A stretch of DNA of 7,958 nt from JBBSOW01 sp038259365 (GCA_038259365.1 JBBSOW010000133.1:1-7958), one strand, 5' to 3'; positions 1 to 5,522 are shown, counted from the stretch's first letter. The notes: generated by a model from the sequence alone, not told the origin. Program-made: numbers and translations.

Positions 1-167
1 GATCCCGTACCGGGTCGCTTCGCGAACCCATGGGCGACCGGCGCGGACTCTGTCTGTGCTGGGACCGAAATCTCGACAGACGCCGTCACGGTCTCGTGTG
101 CCGCGGTCGGGTTCCTGGGGCTAGCTTGGACAAGGGTGCGACCTGCGGCTCTCGGGTCGGGCTCGGT

Positions 168-190
168 CGAGCAGAATGGGGTGCTGCTCG
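168..190 (-). terminator. Candidate terminator hairpin after the CGNR gene
   Basis: A 7-bp perfect inverted repeat (CGAGCAG / CTGCTCG) with a 9-nt loop starts 5 bp past the stop codon of the CGNR gene on the minus strand. There is no T-tract, which is common for terminators in high-GC actinobacteria. The stem is short, so the call is tentative. Confidence 0.35.
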
Positions 191-194
191 GCCG

Positions 195-812
195 TCAGTT
201 GTTGGTCGTGGTCGTCGTGGTACGGGACGCGCGCTGTCTGGCTCGGTAGTTTCGGGTCTTGGCGCGGTTGCCGCATCCCCACTCGCACCAGTTGCGGGAC
301 TGATTCTTCGAAGCGTCAAAGAAGGTCCACCCGCACTCGGCGTCGACACAGATCTTGAGTCGCTGCCAGCTGGAGTCGGCTACCGCTTCCTGCGCTGCGA
401 TCAGCAGCAGGCTGAGCGCACCGCGGACGCCGTCATGCACCGGGCGTAGGAGCGGGCGGGTGGCCACAACGCCGACTCGCAGTGGCAGCTTGGCGGCGGC
501 GATCTCCAGGGCAGTTCCAGAAGGTTTGTCGCTGGCCGGGTGGTGGTTGGCGGCAAACGCCTCGTGGAGTCCGCTCCGCAGTGCAAGTGCTAGATCGAGG
601 TCCGTGCGGGTCGCTTGAACGGGCTGTTCGAGAAGGTCGTGGGTGAGGAGCCAGCGGGTCAGCTCGCTGGGTGAGGTCAGGTCATCAGTGCCCTCGTCAG
701 AGTCCAACGAGTTCGCGAACGCCACCAGCAGCTCAGCGTGCTGGGGGGGTGCATGCGAGTGCAGGTGGGTTGGTTGAGTCACTCGAACCGAGTCCGGCTC
801 GACGGGGCACAC
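195..812 (-). CDS. CGNR zinc-finger (ABATE-type) putative transcriptional regulator
   Basis: The 205-aa product is a CGNR zinc-finger protein. The zinc-finger is visible near the C-terminus: Cys155-x4-Cys160, then Cys176-x3-Cys180, with the family signature C-G-N-R at residues 180-183, followed by a basic tail (K-T-R-N-Y-R-A-R-Q-R) that would contact DNA. The N-terminal part carries the family's LLVAFANSLD-like opening (residues 28-37) and an alpha-helical ABATE-like ligand or stress-sensing region (about 45-145). Family members are generally annotated as stress-linked transcriptional regulators; the target is unknown. The C-terminus ends in an odd run of six Thr and two Asn. The start is uncertain: the GTG at 812 has no Shine-Dalgarno, and a GTG at 782 (giving 195 aa) is a good alternative because it overlaps the stop of a short upstream reading frame. 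The gene is transcribed away from the RTX gene and may share its control region. Confidence 0.85.
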   Translation of the reverse strand: MCPVEPDSVRVTQPTHLHSHAPPQHAELLVAFANSLDSDEGTDDLTSPSELTRWLLTHDLLEQPVQATRTDLDLALALRSGLHEAFAANHHPASDKPSGTALEIAAAKLPLRVGVVATRPLLRPVHDGVRGALSLLLIAAQEAVADSSWQRLKICVDAECGWTFFDASKNQSRNWCEWGCGNRAKTRNYRARQRASRTTTTTTNN

Positions 813-832
813 CGGGAGATTGGAGAAGGCAT
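779..832 (-). other. Possible 17-codon leaderless upstream ORF coupled to the CGNR gene
   Basis: On the minus strand an ATG at 832 lies exactly 6 nt after a TANNNT box (TACGCT, 844-839), the geometry of a leaderless actinobacterial start. The frame runs 17 codons (M-P-S-P-I-S-R-C-A-P-S-S-R-T-R-F-E) and its TGA overlaps, as GTGA, the GTG at 782 that can start the CGNR protein. This suggests, without proving, a short coupled leader peptide. The arrangement could be chance. Confidence 0.2.
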
Positions 833-838
833 GACACT

Positions 839-844
839 AGCGTA
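839..844 (-). promoter_or_regulatory. Candidate -10 box for the CGNR transcript
   Basis: TACGCT on the minus strand fits the actinobacterial TANNNT consensus and would place the transcription start near 832. No convincing -35 is seen at 16-18 nt. An overlapping TAGTGT (839-834) is an alternative. Confidence 0.3.
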
Positions 845-857
845 CAGGTTTTACCGG

Positions 858-886
858 TTGCACCCTCGACAACACTGGTATAGCGT
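858..886 (+). promoter_or_regulatory. Candidate sigma-70-type promoter of the RTX gene
   Basis: TTGCAC (858-863) is separated by exactly 17 bp from TAGCGT (881-886), inside the A/T-richer string GGTATAGCGT. Transcription would start near 893 and leave a 5' leader of about 130 nt. The box lies back-to-back with the CGNR -10, so the two divergent genes probably share a control region. Confidence 0.35.
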
Positions 887-980
887 CTTTGGTAGTAACG
901 GTTGGGTGTGAGGGAAGTTGCACTCCGCGGGCGCGTGCGCGGCGGTTCGAGGCAGGTCCCTGTGGTCCAACCCCTCCGAA

Positions 981-996
981 GCCGACATCGGTCGGC
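981..996 (+). other. Small hairpin in the RTX 5' leader
   Basis: A 6-bp perfect inverted repeat GCCGAC / GTCGGC with a 4-nt loop lies in the untranslated leader about 11 nt before the Shine-Dalgarno region (1008-1016). It could stabilise the transcript or influence translation; no known leader family was recognised. Confidence 0.2.
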
Positions 997-1022
997 GACT
1001 CACACACAGAAGGAAGACTGCT

Positions 1023-1586
1023 ATGAAGGTTCCGATCGCGTTGGCGTCCCTGATGGGCGCTGGGCTTCTACTCGCCCCGGCCTCAGCCGCGAACCCAGCC
1101 CCGACCACCGCGCAGCAGCCCGCCAGCTGCTCCTTGCCCGGCCAGATCTACGTCGGGGACGCCGGGGCCAACAACTTCGTCGGCACCCCGGGCGGCGACA
1201 CCTTCTACGGTCTCGGGGGCAACGACACCATCCGCGGACGAGGCGGCGCCGACATCATCGTGGCCGGCGACGGCAACGACGACGTCACCGGCGGCAACTG
1301 CAATGACACCATCCTCGGCGGCGCCGGCAACGACAAGCTCCGCGGTGCCAGCGGTGACGACATCGTCTACGGCGAGCAGGGCAACGACCGCATCGAAGGC
1401 GGAACCGGCGACGACTTCCTCTTCGGCTTCGGGCGAAAAGACCAGATCTACGGCGGGGCCGGGGACGACTACCTCTACGGCATGGGCGGAATAGACTGGC
1501 TCAACGGCAACGCCGGGACCGACATCGGAGACGGCGGAAAGCGCAACGACACCTGCATCAGCATCGAACAGCCAACCTCCTGCTAG
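1023..1586 (+). CDS. Secreted calcium-binding RTX (hemolysin-type repeat) protein
   Basis: The 187-aa product begins with a typical Sec signal peptide: short basic start (M-K), hydrophobic core, and a probable cleavage after Ala-Ser-Ala at residue 22. A short linker with Cys36 leads into about a dozen glycine/aspartate-rich nonapeptides of the G-G-x-G-x-D-x-x-x type (about residues 51-172), which fold as a calcium-binding parallel beta-roll. The end carries N-D-T-C (Cys178) and a C-terminal Cys187, giving four cysteines with Cys93; disulfide bonds are likely outside the cell. The start at 1023 is chosen over an upstream in-frame ATG at 918 because it has a strong Shine-Dalgarno (AGAAGGAAG, about 8 nt upstream) and creates the signal peptide. 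There is no catalytic domain and no type I secretion gene nearby, so it is a small exported calcium-binding protein, not a pore-forming RTX toxin. Its biological role is unknown. Confidence 0.9.
   Translation: MKVPIALASLMGAGLLLAPASAANPAPTTAQQPASCSLPGQIYVGDAGANNFVGTPGGDTFYGLGGNDTIRGRGGADIIVAGDGNDDVTGGNCNDTILGGAGNDKLRGASGDDIVYGEQGNDRIEGGTGDDFLFGFGRKDQIYGGAGDDYLYGMGGIDWLNGNAGTDIGDGGKRNDTCISIEQPTSC
1173..1538 (+). repeat. RTX nonapeptide-coding repeats
   Basis: This stretch encodes the consecutive G-G-x-G-x-D nonapeptides of the calcium-binding beta-roll. At DNA level it is a degenerate 27-nt periodicity rich in GGC-AAC-GAC codon strings. The repeat is diverged, so individual copies are not identical. 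Confidence 0.75.
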
Positions 1587-1618
1587 CCCGCTCCGGGCCG
1601 CGGCGCGCGGCAGTTCTG

Positions 1619-1652
1619 TATGTCCCGTAGGGGGATCGGCTTGCGGGATATA
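1619..1652 (+). terminator. Weak hairpin after the RTX gene
   Basis: TATGTCCCG and CGGGATATA form a 9-bp stem with one G-U pair and a 16-nt loop, 33 nt downstream of the RTX stop and upstream of the acetyltransferase. It may terminate RTX transcription or be a regulatory inverted repeat. The loop is long and there is no T-tract. Confidence 0.25.
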
Positions 1653-1681
1653 CGGTCATGCCGATGAGCGGTCGCCGGCCA

Positions 1682-1687
1682 TATGGT
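1682..1687 (+). promoter_or_regulatory. Candidate -10 box, leaderless acetyltransferase transcript
   Basis: TATGGT fits TANNNT and ends 7 nt before the ATG at 1695, so transcription would start on or next to the start codon. No clear -35 is visible. The box overlaps the alternative ATG at 1683, which argues against that upstream start. Confidence 0.35.
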
Positions 1688-1694
1688 GTCAACC

Positions 1695-2180
1695 ATGGGG
1701 GCGCACGTCCGGAAGGCTGAACTGAACGATCTTGATGCGATCGTCGCCTTCGGGGGTGCCGTGATCCCCCCGTACTACAGCCCAATCCTCGGGGCGCATG
1801 CCGCGCAGGAGCAGTTGACTTGGTGGTCGCTCGATCGCATGGCATCCGCTGTTGAGGCAAACCGAGTCCACGGCGCCGCGAAGGATCTCAACGTCGTGGG
1901 CGTGTGCCAGACCGGTGAACTGGCCGGCGAGCAGGTTATCTGGAAGATGTACCTCGCTCCGGAGTATCGAGGCCGATCACTCGGGGTGGAGTTGCTCGGT
2001 CAGGCGATCGCATCGCTTCCGCAGGGAGCAGGCCGCGTCGACGTGGAGCACTTCGCCGGGAACACCCGAGCCGGGAACTTCTACGAGCGCGAGGGCTTCG
2101 AGGTCATTCGGATAGACCCGGCCCCGACCGGCGAGTCGCCGAACAGTGCCATCGTGTGGCGTCGGCGGCGGCTGAACTAG
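1695..2180 (+). CDS. GNAT-family N-acetyltransferase
   Basis: The 161-aa product has the GNAT fold that transfers acetyl from acetyl-CoA to an amine; the substrate cannot be told. Motif A, which binds the CoA pyrophosphate, is at residues 85-101 (M-Y-L-A-P-E-Y-R-G-R-S-L-G-V-E-L-L); Ser95 stands where a glycine is usual in R/Q-x-x-G-x-G/A. Motif B follows at residues 123-135 (N-T-R-A-G-N-F-Y-E-R-E-G-F). The start at 1695 is preferred over the in-frame ATG at 1683 because a TATGGT box sits exactly 7 nt before it and no Shine-Dalgarno is visible for either, pointing to a leaderless mRNA. Length is normal for a single-domain GNAT. It converges with the methyltransferase gene and has no operon partner. 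Confidence 0.85.
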   Translation: MGAHVRKAELNDLDAIVAFGGAVIPPYYSPILGAHAAQEQLTWWSLDRMASAVEANRVHGAAKDLNVVGVCQTGELAGEQVIWKMYLAPEYRGRSLGVELLGQAIASLPQGAGRVDVEHFAGNTRAGNFYEREGFEVIRIDPAPTGESPNSAIVWRRRRLN

Positions 2181-2225
2181 CGCTCGCTTATGCCGCGATA
2201 GGTCCTTCCCGGTGAGGATCCGGCA

Positions 2226-2244
2226 CTGCGCGCTCCGGGCGCAG
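2226..2244. terminator. Candidate shared terminator between convergent genes
   Basis: CTGCGC / GCGCAG forms a 6-bp GC stem with a 7-nt loop in the 69-nt gap between the convergent acetyltransferase and methyltransferase genes. It could serve both strands. No T-tract is present. Confidence 0.35.
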
Positions 2245-2249
2245 CATTC

Positions 2250-2966
2250 TTAAGTCATGTCGGCACGCAACACGAGCAGGGCGGGTCGCTGGCGGTGCAC
2301 CTGGAGGTCGGGTCGGTCCTGCGCGGCCGCGGCCGACGGCGCGGGCTCTTCAAGAGCGGTGAGCGTCAACCCCGCCTGCAAGATCGACCGCACCACAGAT
2401 CCCGTGGTGCGGTGGTACTTGATGACGTCGTCGGTGTACCAGCGGGTGTGGCGTGGCCCTTCCACGGCGTAGTCGGCGACCACCCAGCCGGAAGGGTTGT
2501 CGCCTCCCGCGGCCGCGGTGACGACGGGGTGCTCCATGGTCGCAACGAACGCCCCGCCTGGACGCAACCAGGACGACACGTTCCCAAGTAAACCGGCGAG
2601 GTCGTCTACGTAATGCAGGGCCAGGCTGCTCACCACGAGGTCCACTGAATCGGCTGGTAGTCGCAGGTCCTCTGCGAACTGCTGCGCGTACTCGACCGTG
2701 GGGTCTGTGGTGCGCTCACGGGCAAGGCCCAGCATGCGCTCAGATGGGTCAACCCCGAGGACTCTGGCGGCCCCCGCGTCCGCAAGTTCGCGACAGAGCG
2801 ATCCATCACCGCAGCCAAGGTCCAAGACTTCGAGGCCTCCCACTGCGGGGAGCAGTGCTCGCAGGGCGGGTTGTTCGATCGCCTCGTTCAAGCCGGATCG
2901 TGTCTGACGAAGTTGCTGGTATCCAGCGAAGAAGACCTCGTCGTCGTAGATGTTCTGCCTGGCCAT
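2250..2966 (-). CDS. Class I SAM-dependent methyltransferase
   Basis: The 238-aa product is a Rossmann-fold methyltransferase of the type 11 / UbiE-like group. Motif I, the SAM glycine loop, is at residues 47-57 (V-L-D-L-G-C-G-D-G-S-L); the acidic residue after strand beta-2 is Asp73 in G-V-D-P-S (71-75); motif II is around residues 106-120 (D-S-V-D-L-V-V-S-S-L-A-L-H-Y-V); and L-R-P-G-G-A-F (135-141) is motif III. The C-terminal part (145-238) includes a W-Y-T-D-D-V-I-K-Y-H region often found in small-molecule methyltransferases of this group. The substrate is unknown. The ATG at 2966 is supported by a TAGCAT box 6 nt upstream on the same strand, so the mRNA is probably leaderless. It is monocistronic and insulated from ribH by a strong hairpin. 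Confidence 0.9.
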   Translation of the reverse strand: MARQNIYDDEVFFAGYQQLRQTRSGLNEAIEQPALRALLPAVGGLEVLDLGCGDGSLCRELADAGAARVLGVDPSERMLGLARERTTDPTVEYAQQFAEDLRLPADSVDLVVSSLALHYVDDLAGLLGNVSSWLRPGGAFVATMEHPVVTAAAGGDNPSGWVVADYAVEGPRHTRWYTDDVIKYHRTTGSVVRSILQAGLTLTALEEPAPSAAAAQDRPDLQVHRQRPALLVLRADMT

Positions 2967-2972
2967 GCCGTG

Positions 2973-2978
2973 ATGCTA
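2973..2978 (-). promoter_or_regulatory. Candidate -10 box, leaderless methyltransferase transcript
   Basis: TAGCAT on the minus strand matches TANNNT and lies 6 nt before the ATG at 2966. The -35 region is not recognisable. Confidence 0.4.
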
Positions 2979-3007
2979 GGTGCCATGGGCTGGTCGACGA
3001 CGGGGTC

Positions 3008-3044
3008 AGCGCCTCTGCCCGCCGCGACGGCGGACAGAGGCGCT
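3008..3044 (-). terminator. Strong GC-rich hairpin terminator after ribH
   Basis: A 17-bp stem with a single C/A mismatch and a 3-nt loop (arms around GCGCCTCTG and CAGAGGCGC, inner CCGCCG / CGGCGG) begins 29 nt past the ribH stop on the minus strand. It has no T-tract but is very stable. It lies about 30 nt upstream of the methyltransferase -10 box, so it separates the two same-strand genes into independent units. Confidence 0.75.
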
Positions 3045-3072
3045 CCGGTCTCGTCTTAGACCCGGTCCTCGA

Positions 3073-3525
3073 TCACGCGGCGTCCCGCTTCGTCGCCAAG
3101 ACGCCGATCGCCGCGGCGCCCAGTTCCTCGCCCTTGGTGCGGAAGTGGCGAGTGAAGTAGGCCAGGTGCTCATCGTGCTCATGGAAGTGCAGCGGGGTGA
3201 GTACGCCGGAGAGCACCGGGACGCCCGTTGCGAGTTGTACCTGCATCAGTCCCTCGATCACGGCAGAGGCAACGAACTCGTGCTGGTAGATGCCTCCGTT
3301 GACGACGAGCCCGCATGCCGCGATGGCTGCGTAGTCCCCTGTCAGTGCCAGGCGCTGTACGGCAAGAGGGATCTCGAAAGCTCCGGGCACCTCGACGACG
3401 TCGGGCTTGGCGTGACCGGCGGCCTCGATGACGGCGCAGAAGCCTTCGACGGACTGGTCGACGATTTCGGCGTGCCACCGGGATGCGACCACGGCGATCC
3501 GGGTGGGTGTGGGTGACTGCGACAT
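3073..3525 (-). CDS. ribH: 6,7-dimethyl-8-ribityllumazine synthase, type II (RibH2-like)
   Basis: This enzyme condenses 5-amino-6-ribitylamino-uracil with 3,4-dihydroxybutanone 4-phosphate to lumazine, the penultimate step of riboflavin synthesis, in the cytosol. The 150-aa product reads like the type II group (related to Brucella RibH2, decameric in characterised members): S-R-W-H-A-E-I-V-D (15-23), V-P-G-A-F-E-I-P (46-53), V-N-G-G-I-Y-Q-H-E-F (75-84) with the probable catalytic-site His82, and L-T-P-L-H-F-H-E-H-D-E-H (109-120). The start at 3525 has a strong Shine-Dalgarno (GGAGG, 8 nt upstream). An in-frame extension to 3645 is rejected since it would translate the riboswitch. The gene stands alone, with no ribA, ribB, ribD or ribE beside it, and is controlled by the FMN riboswitch upstream. 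Confidence 0.93.
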   Translation of the reverse strand: MSQSPTPTRIAVVASRWHAEIVDQSVEGFCAVIEAAGHAKPDVVEVPGAFEIPLAVQRLALTGDYAAIAACGLVVNGGIYQHEFVASAVIEGLMQVQLATGVPVLSGVLTPLHFHEHDEHLAYFTRHFRTKGEELGAAAIGVLATKRDAA

Positions 3526-3530
3526 GTGTA

Positions 3531-3602
3531 CTGCCTCCGTTTCTTGTCGCTCACCCAGGGCGATACGACGAACGGAGCAGACAGAGGTCTCCCCGGTCAC
3601 CG
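3531..3602 (-). promoter_or_regulatory. Expression platform with candidate SD-sequestering pairing
   Basis: Between the riboswitch and the ribH start, the Shine-Dalgarno segment ACGGAGGCAG (minus strand, 3540-3531) is complementary, with one bulged G, to CTGCTCCGT (3580-3572). This pairing would hide the ribosome binding site. A competing segment (GGGGAG, about 3594-3589) could pair with the same CTCC and release it. Control at translation rather than by termination is therefore likely; this is inferred from base pairing only. Confidence 0.45.
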
Positions 3603-3758
3603 CGTTCTCTCTCATCCGGACTATCACCGTCGGCTCCGGAGTCACACCGGATCTGCTGACCCTGCGGACCGAGATCCGTAGGCGCTCGCGGGCTTCGGAT
3701 GCTGGATCTGCCAGCCGCCGTTACCGCCGGTGGGGAGTTTCACCCCGCCCTGAGAACG
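3603..3758 (-). promoter_or_regulatory. FMN riboswitch (RFN element)
   Basis: The element is complete. The closing P1 stem is a perfect 7-bp pair, CGTTCTC (3758-3752) with GAGAACG (3609-3603). Conserved blocks in order on the minus strand are AGGGCGGGGTGAAA, CACCGGCGGTAA, AGCCCGCGAGCGC, CCGGTGTGACTCCGG, GCCGACGGTGATAGTCCGG and ATGAGAGAGAAC. These are the signature segments of the six-stem FMN aptamer. It binds flavin mononucleotide and lowers expression of ribH when FMN is abundant. The 156-nt length is normal. Part of it is open in frame with ribH and can be mistaken for an N-terminal extension. Confidence 0.96.
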
Positions 3759-4183
3759 TTTGCGCTGACACTAACCAGTCGGTCGTGGCGAGGAAAGGCC
3801 GCACCACAGCGCTAGGCCGGAGCCAATATGCTCCGCAGGACCGATGCTCGCCGATCCCGGCGTCGGCCACTCACACGGTCGACTGCATCGATTCCGTTGC
3901 GGTGTCGATAGTCGCCGTGCCCCCGACGGCGAGGCAGACCTGGTCCGGTTGTCCATCCCGTTGTGGCACGTGAGCCCAGTTGTGACCGGAACGGGTTCCG
4001 CTTACGGGACGGGGACGCTCGCGACCGGTCCTTCCCCGACGCGCCGCTTATGGGCTCGGCAGACATTCATGGATAGCCGTTGTCGAGCGTTCGCGAACAC
4101 GAGTTTCGGTACCCGTGCAGCACTTGGAGCCGTGCGGGCCATGTACGGGTTGAAGGATGATCAACCCTGCGAACGGAGTCGTA
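3759..4183. other. Non-coding stretch between ribH leader and the sigma operon
   Basis: This 425-nt stretch contains no convincing gene: open frames in it are arginine/serine-rich and lack family resemblance. The left edge holds the ribH promoter. Other visible items are GGAAC-GG-GTTCC (3988-3999), a CACGTG (3968-3973 area), and a perfect palindrome GTTCGCGAAC (4089-4098). A GAAC (4095-4098) followed 15 nt later by CGT (4114-4116) weakly resembles an ECF-type promoter for the sigma operon. Confidence 0.5.
3768..3796 (-). promoter_or_regulatory. Candidate promoter of the FMN riboswitch-ribH transcript
   Basis: On the minus strand TAGTGT (3773-3768) fits TANNNT and would start transcription about 3760, right before riboswitch stem P1. 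The hexamer 17 bp upstream, TTTCCT (3796-3791), is a poor -35. The placement, rather than the -35 match, supports the call. Confidence 0.4.
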
Positions 4184-4792
4184 ATGAACGAGCACGATCT
4201 GGACCTTCTGCTGGCGGATGTGCGGAGGGACGCGACAGCACCCTCGGCCGCGCTGGCCCGACTCATTGCGGCTGAGGCAGTCGACCAGGGGATCGAGAAG
4301 TCAAAGCAGTCGCGTCGCTGGTTGCGTCGGGGTGTGGTCGTTCCAGTCGGCATCGGTGCTCTCGCCCTTTCCGCGGCGACCACGTATGGCGCCTATCAGC
4401 TGTCCATTCCTCCGTTCGTGGGGACCGAGCCTGGGGTCGAGCGCGTCTCGGAGCCAATCTCTGTTGATTACACGACTGACAAGGGAACGGTTCTCGATTG
4501 CGCTCTCTACCTGGAGTTCACGAATGTCACTCAGACGCAGCGCGACGCCCTTAATGCGATGAGCAGCAGCCCGAAGTGGACAGGGTTCGGGCAGCGGATC
4601 TACGACGGGCTCCCCGCCGCGAACCGCAGGACGCAGAACGGGCCGGAGCCGCTCTGGTCGGAGCAGGTCACCGAGGCCGTCTATGCCGATGCCCTCGAAT
4701 CAGTTCCCAGTCTGGAACTGCGAGCCGACGACGACACTGCGAGTATCCAGGGCGCCACAACTCGGTGCGAGTACCCCGAGGGTCAGCGTTGA
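4184..4792 (+). CDS. Single-pass membrane protein, candidate anti-sigma factor
   Basis: The 202-aa product belongs to no family I recognise. Residues 1-49 form a charged, helical cytoplasmic part (D-L-D-L-L-L-A-D-V-R-R-D, then A-A-L-A-R-L-I-A-A-E-A-V); residues about 50-73 are one transmembrane helix preceded by R-R-W-L-R-R, which sets an N-in topology; residues 74-202 would be outside, with two cysteines (106 and 195) that could form a disulfide. The zinc anti-sigma signature H-x3-C-x2-C is absent. The start at 4184 has GGAG 5 nt upstream; an in-frame ATG at 4157 is less suited. Its stop overlaps the TTG start of the ECF sigma gene by 4 nt, so the two are translationally coupled, and a role holding that sigma factor at the membrane is the simplest guess. 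The order (regulator first) is unusual. Confidence 0.75.
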   Translation: MNEHDLDLLLADVRRDATAPSAALARLIAAEAVDQGIEKSKQSRRWLRRGVVVPVGIGALALSAATTYGAYQLSIPPFVGTEPGVERVSEPISVDYTTDKGTVLDCALYLEFTNVTQTQRDALNAMSSSPKWTGFGQRIYDGLPAANRRTQNGPEPLWSEQVTEAVYADALESVPSLELRADDDTASIQGATTRCEYPEGQR

Positions 4793-5310
4793 CCGGCCCG
4801 AGCACGGCTGCCATCGAGCGGATCGTCGCAGACCTAGCACCTGACCTTCTCAACTTTTTCCTGCGGCGCGTAGATGTTCGGGAGGATGCCGCGGACCTCC
4901 TCAGCGACACGCTGTTGGTGATCGCACGCCGGCCCGACGCCGTTCCAAGCGACACCGATGAAACGCGCCTCTGGGCCTTCGGGGTCGCGCGAAAGACTCT
5001 GGCAACGGGTCGTCGAGCAGGGCGGCGGCGCACTGCCCTGGTCGACAAGCTTCGGGACGAACTCGCCGCTGAGAGCCTCGCACCTTCGCCTAGTGCGCAC
5101 GAGGCGCTGAACACAGCACTCGAACGCCTCGTTCCACTGGATCGCGAGATCATCCGCCTCATTCACTGGGAGGGATTCTCCCAGGAAGACGTCGCGCGCA
5201 TCATCGGCAAGCCCGCCGGAACCATCCGCAGCCGCTACTCCCGAGCGCGCGCGACTCTTCGTGCCCAGCTTGATTGGGTCGACAGCATCGGTACCGAGTC
5301 GCAGCCGTAG
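4789..5310 (+). CDS. ECF-type RNA polymerase sigma factor (sigma-70 family)
   Basis: The 173-aa product directs RNA polymerase to a dedicated promoter set. Region 2 spans about residues 15-75 (L-L-N-F-F-L-R-R-V-D, E-D-A-A-D-L-L-S-D-T-L-L-V-I-A-R-R-P, L-W-A-F-G-V-A-R-K-T-L), the core-binding and -10-recognition part. After a linker, region 4 (about 108-162) has the -35-binding helix-turn-helix: S-Q-E-D-V-A-R-I-I-G-K-P-A-G-T-I-R-S-R-Y-S-R-A-R. No region 1.1 or 3 is present, as in ECF factors. The start is the TTG at 4789, which overlaps the preceding stop (TTGA) and has GAGGG 6 nt upstream. The reading frame stays open for 71 codons further upstream, but that part is the shadow of the preceding gene, and no ATG exists within region 2. 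Coupled expression with the membrane protein suggests a sigma/anti-sigma pair. Confidence 0.9.
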   Translation: MTGPSTAAIERIVADLAPDLLNFFLRRVDVREDAADLLSDTLLVIARRPDAVPSDTDETRLWAFGVARKTLATGRRAGRRRTALVDKLRDELAAESLAPSPSAHEALNTALERLVPLDREIIRLIHWEGFSQEDVARIIGKPAGTIRSRYSRARATLRAQLDWVDSIGTESQP

Positions 5311-5383
5311 CTGGCAACCCTGTCACAGGGGCCACCCCGCGCTGGAGCGCTTCCCGCGCGACCACCGTCACTCACAGCGCAAC

Positions 5384-5403
5384 CACAAGCCGATCGGCTT
5401 GTG
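5384..5403 (+). terminator. Perfect 20-bp palindrome after the sigma operon
   Basis: CACAAGCCGATCGGCTTGTG is a perfect palindrome, giving an 8-bp stem with a GATC loop, 74 nt past the sigma factor stop. It may terminate the operon or be a protein-binding site; symmetry to the centre allows both. A shorter 6+1+6 inverted repeat (CCCTGT-C-ACAGGG) is at 5318-5330. Confidence 0.45.
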
Positions 5404-5522
5404 AAACCCCGTCCAGGTCCTCCTGAACTACCGAACCGTCTGAGCTGTGATCCGCAGCGGAGGTCGTCTCCGCCCTGGACAAGTGGCCCGCGGCTGGCAC
5501 GCCTAAGCATCTGGCTCCGTCC

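Noticed and set aside
12..29. Hairpin GGGT-CGC / GCG-A-ACCC at the window start as a terminator
   Set aside because: Seven pairs with a bulge and no known gene ending beside it inside the window; too little context.
918..1022. 35-residue extension of the RTX protein
   Set aside because: It lacks a good ribosome site and precedes a perfect signal peptide that starts at 1023.
2744..3160. Plus-strand open frame opposite the methyltransferase and ribH start
   Set aside because: Composition is Arg/Ser/Pro-rich and it crosses two promoters and a terminator; it is an antisense shadow.
3526..3645. 40-residue N-terminal extension of lumazine synthase
   Set aside because: It translates the 3' part of the FMN riboswitch and the expression platform; the ATG at 3525 has a strong Shine-Dalgarno and gives the family's normal length.
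3988..3999. GGAAC-GG-GTTCC as an ECF -35 element
   Set aside because: No matching -10 (CGT-type) at 16-17 nt; retained only as a small inverted repeat.
3812..4275. Open frames on both strands in the gap before the sigma operon
   Set aside because: Low-complexity Arg/Ser/Gly composition, no ribosome site and no recognisable family; treated as non-coding.
4576..4788. 71-codon upstream extension of the sigma factor
   Set aside because: It is the out-of-frame shadow of the membrane protein gene; the sequence before residue 1 shows no sigma-factor features.
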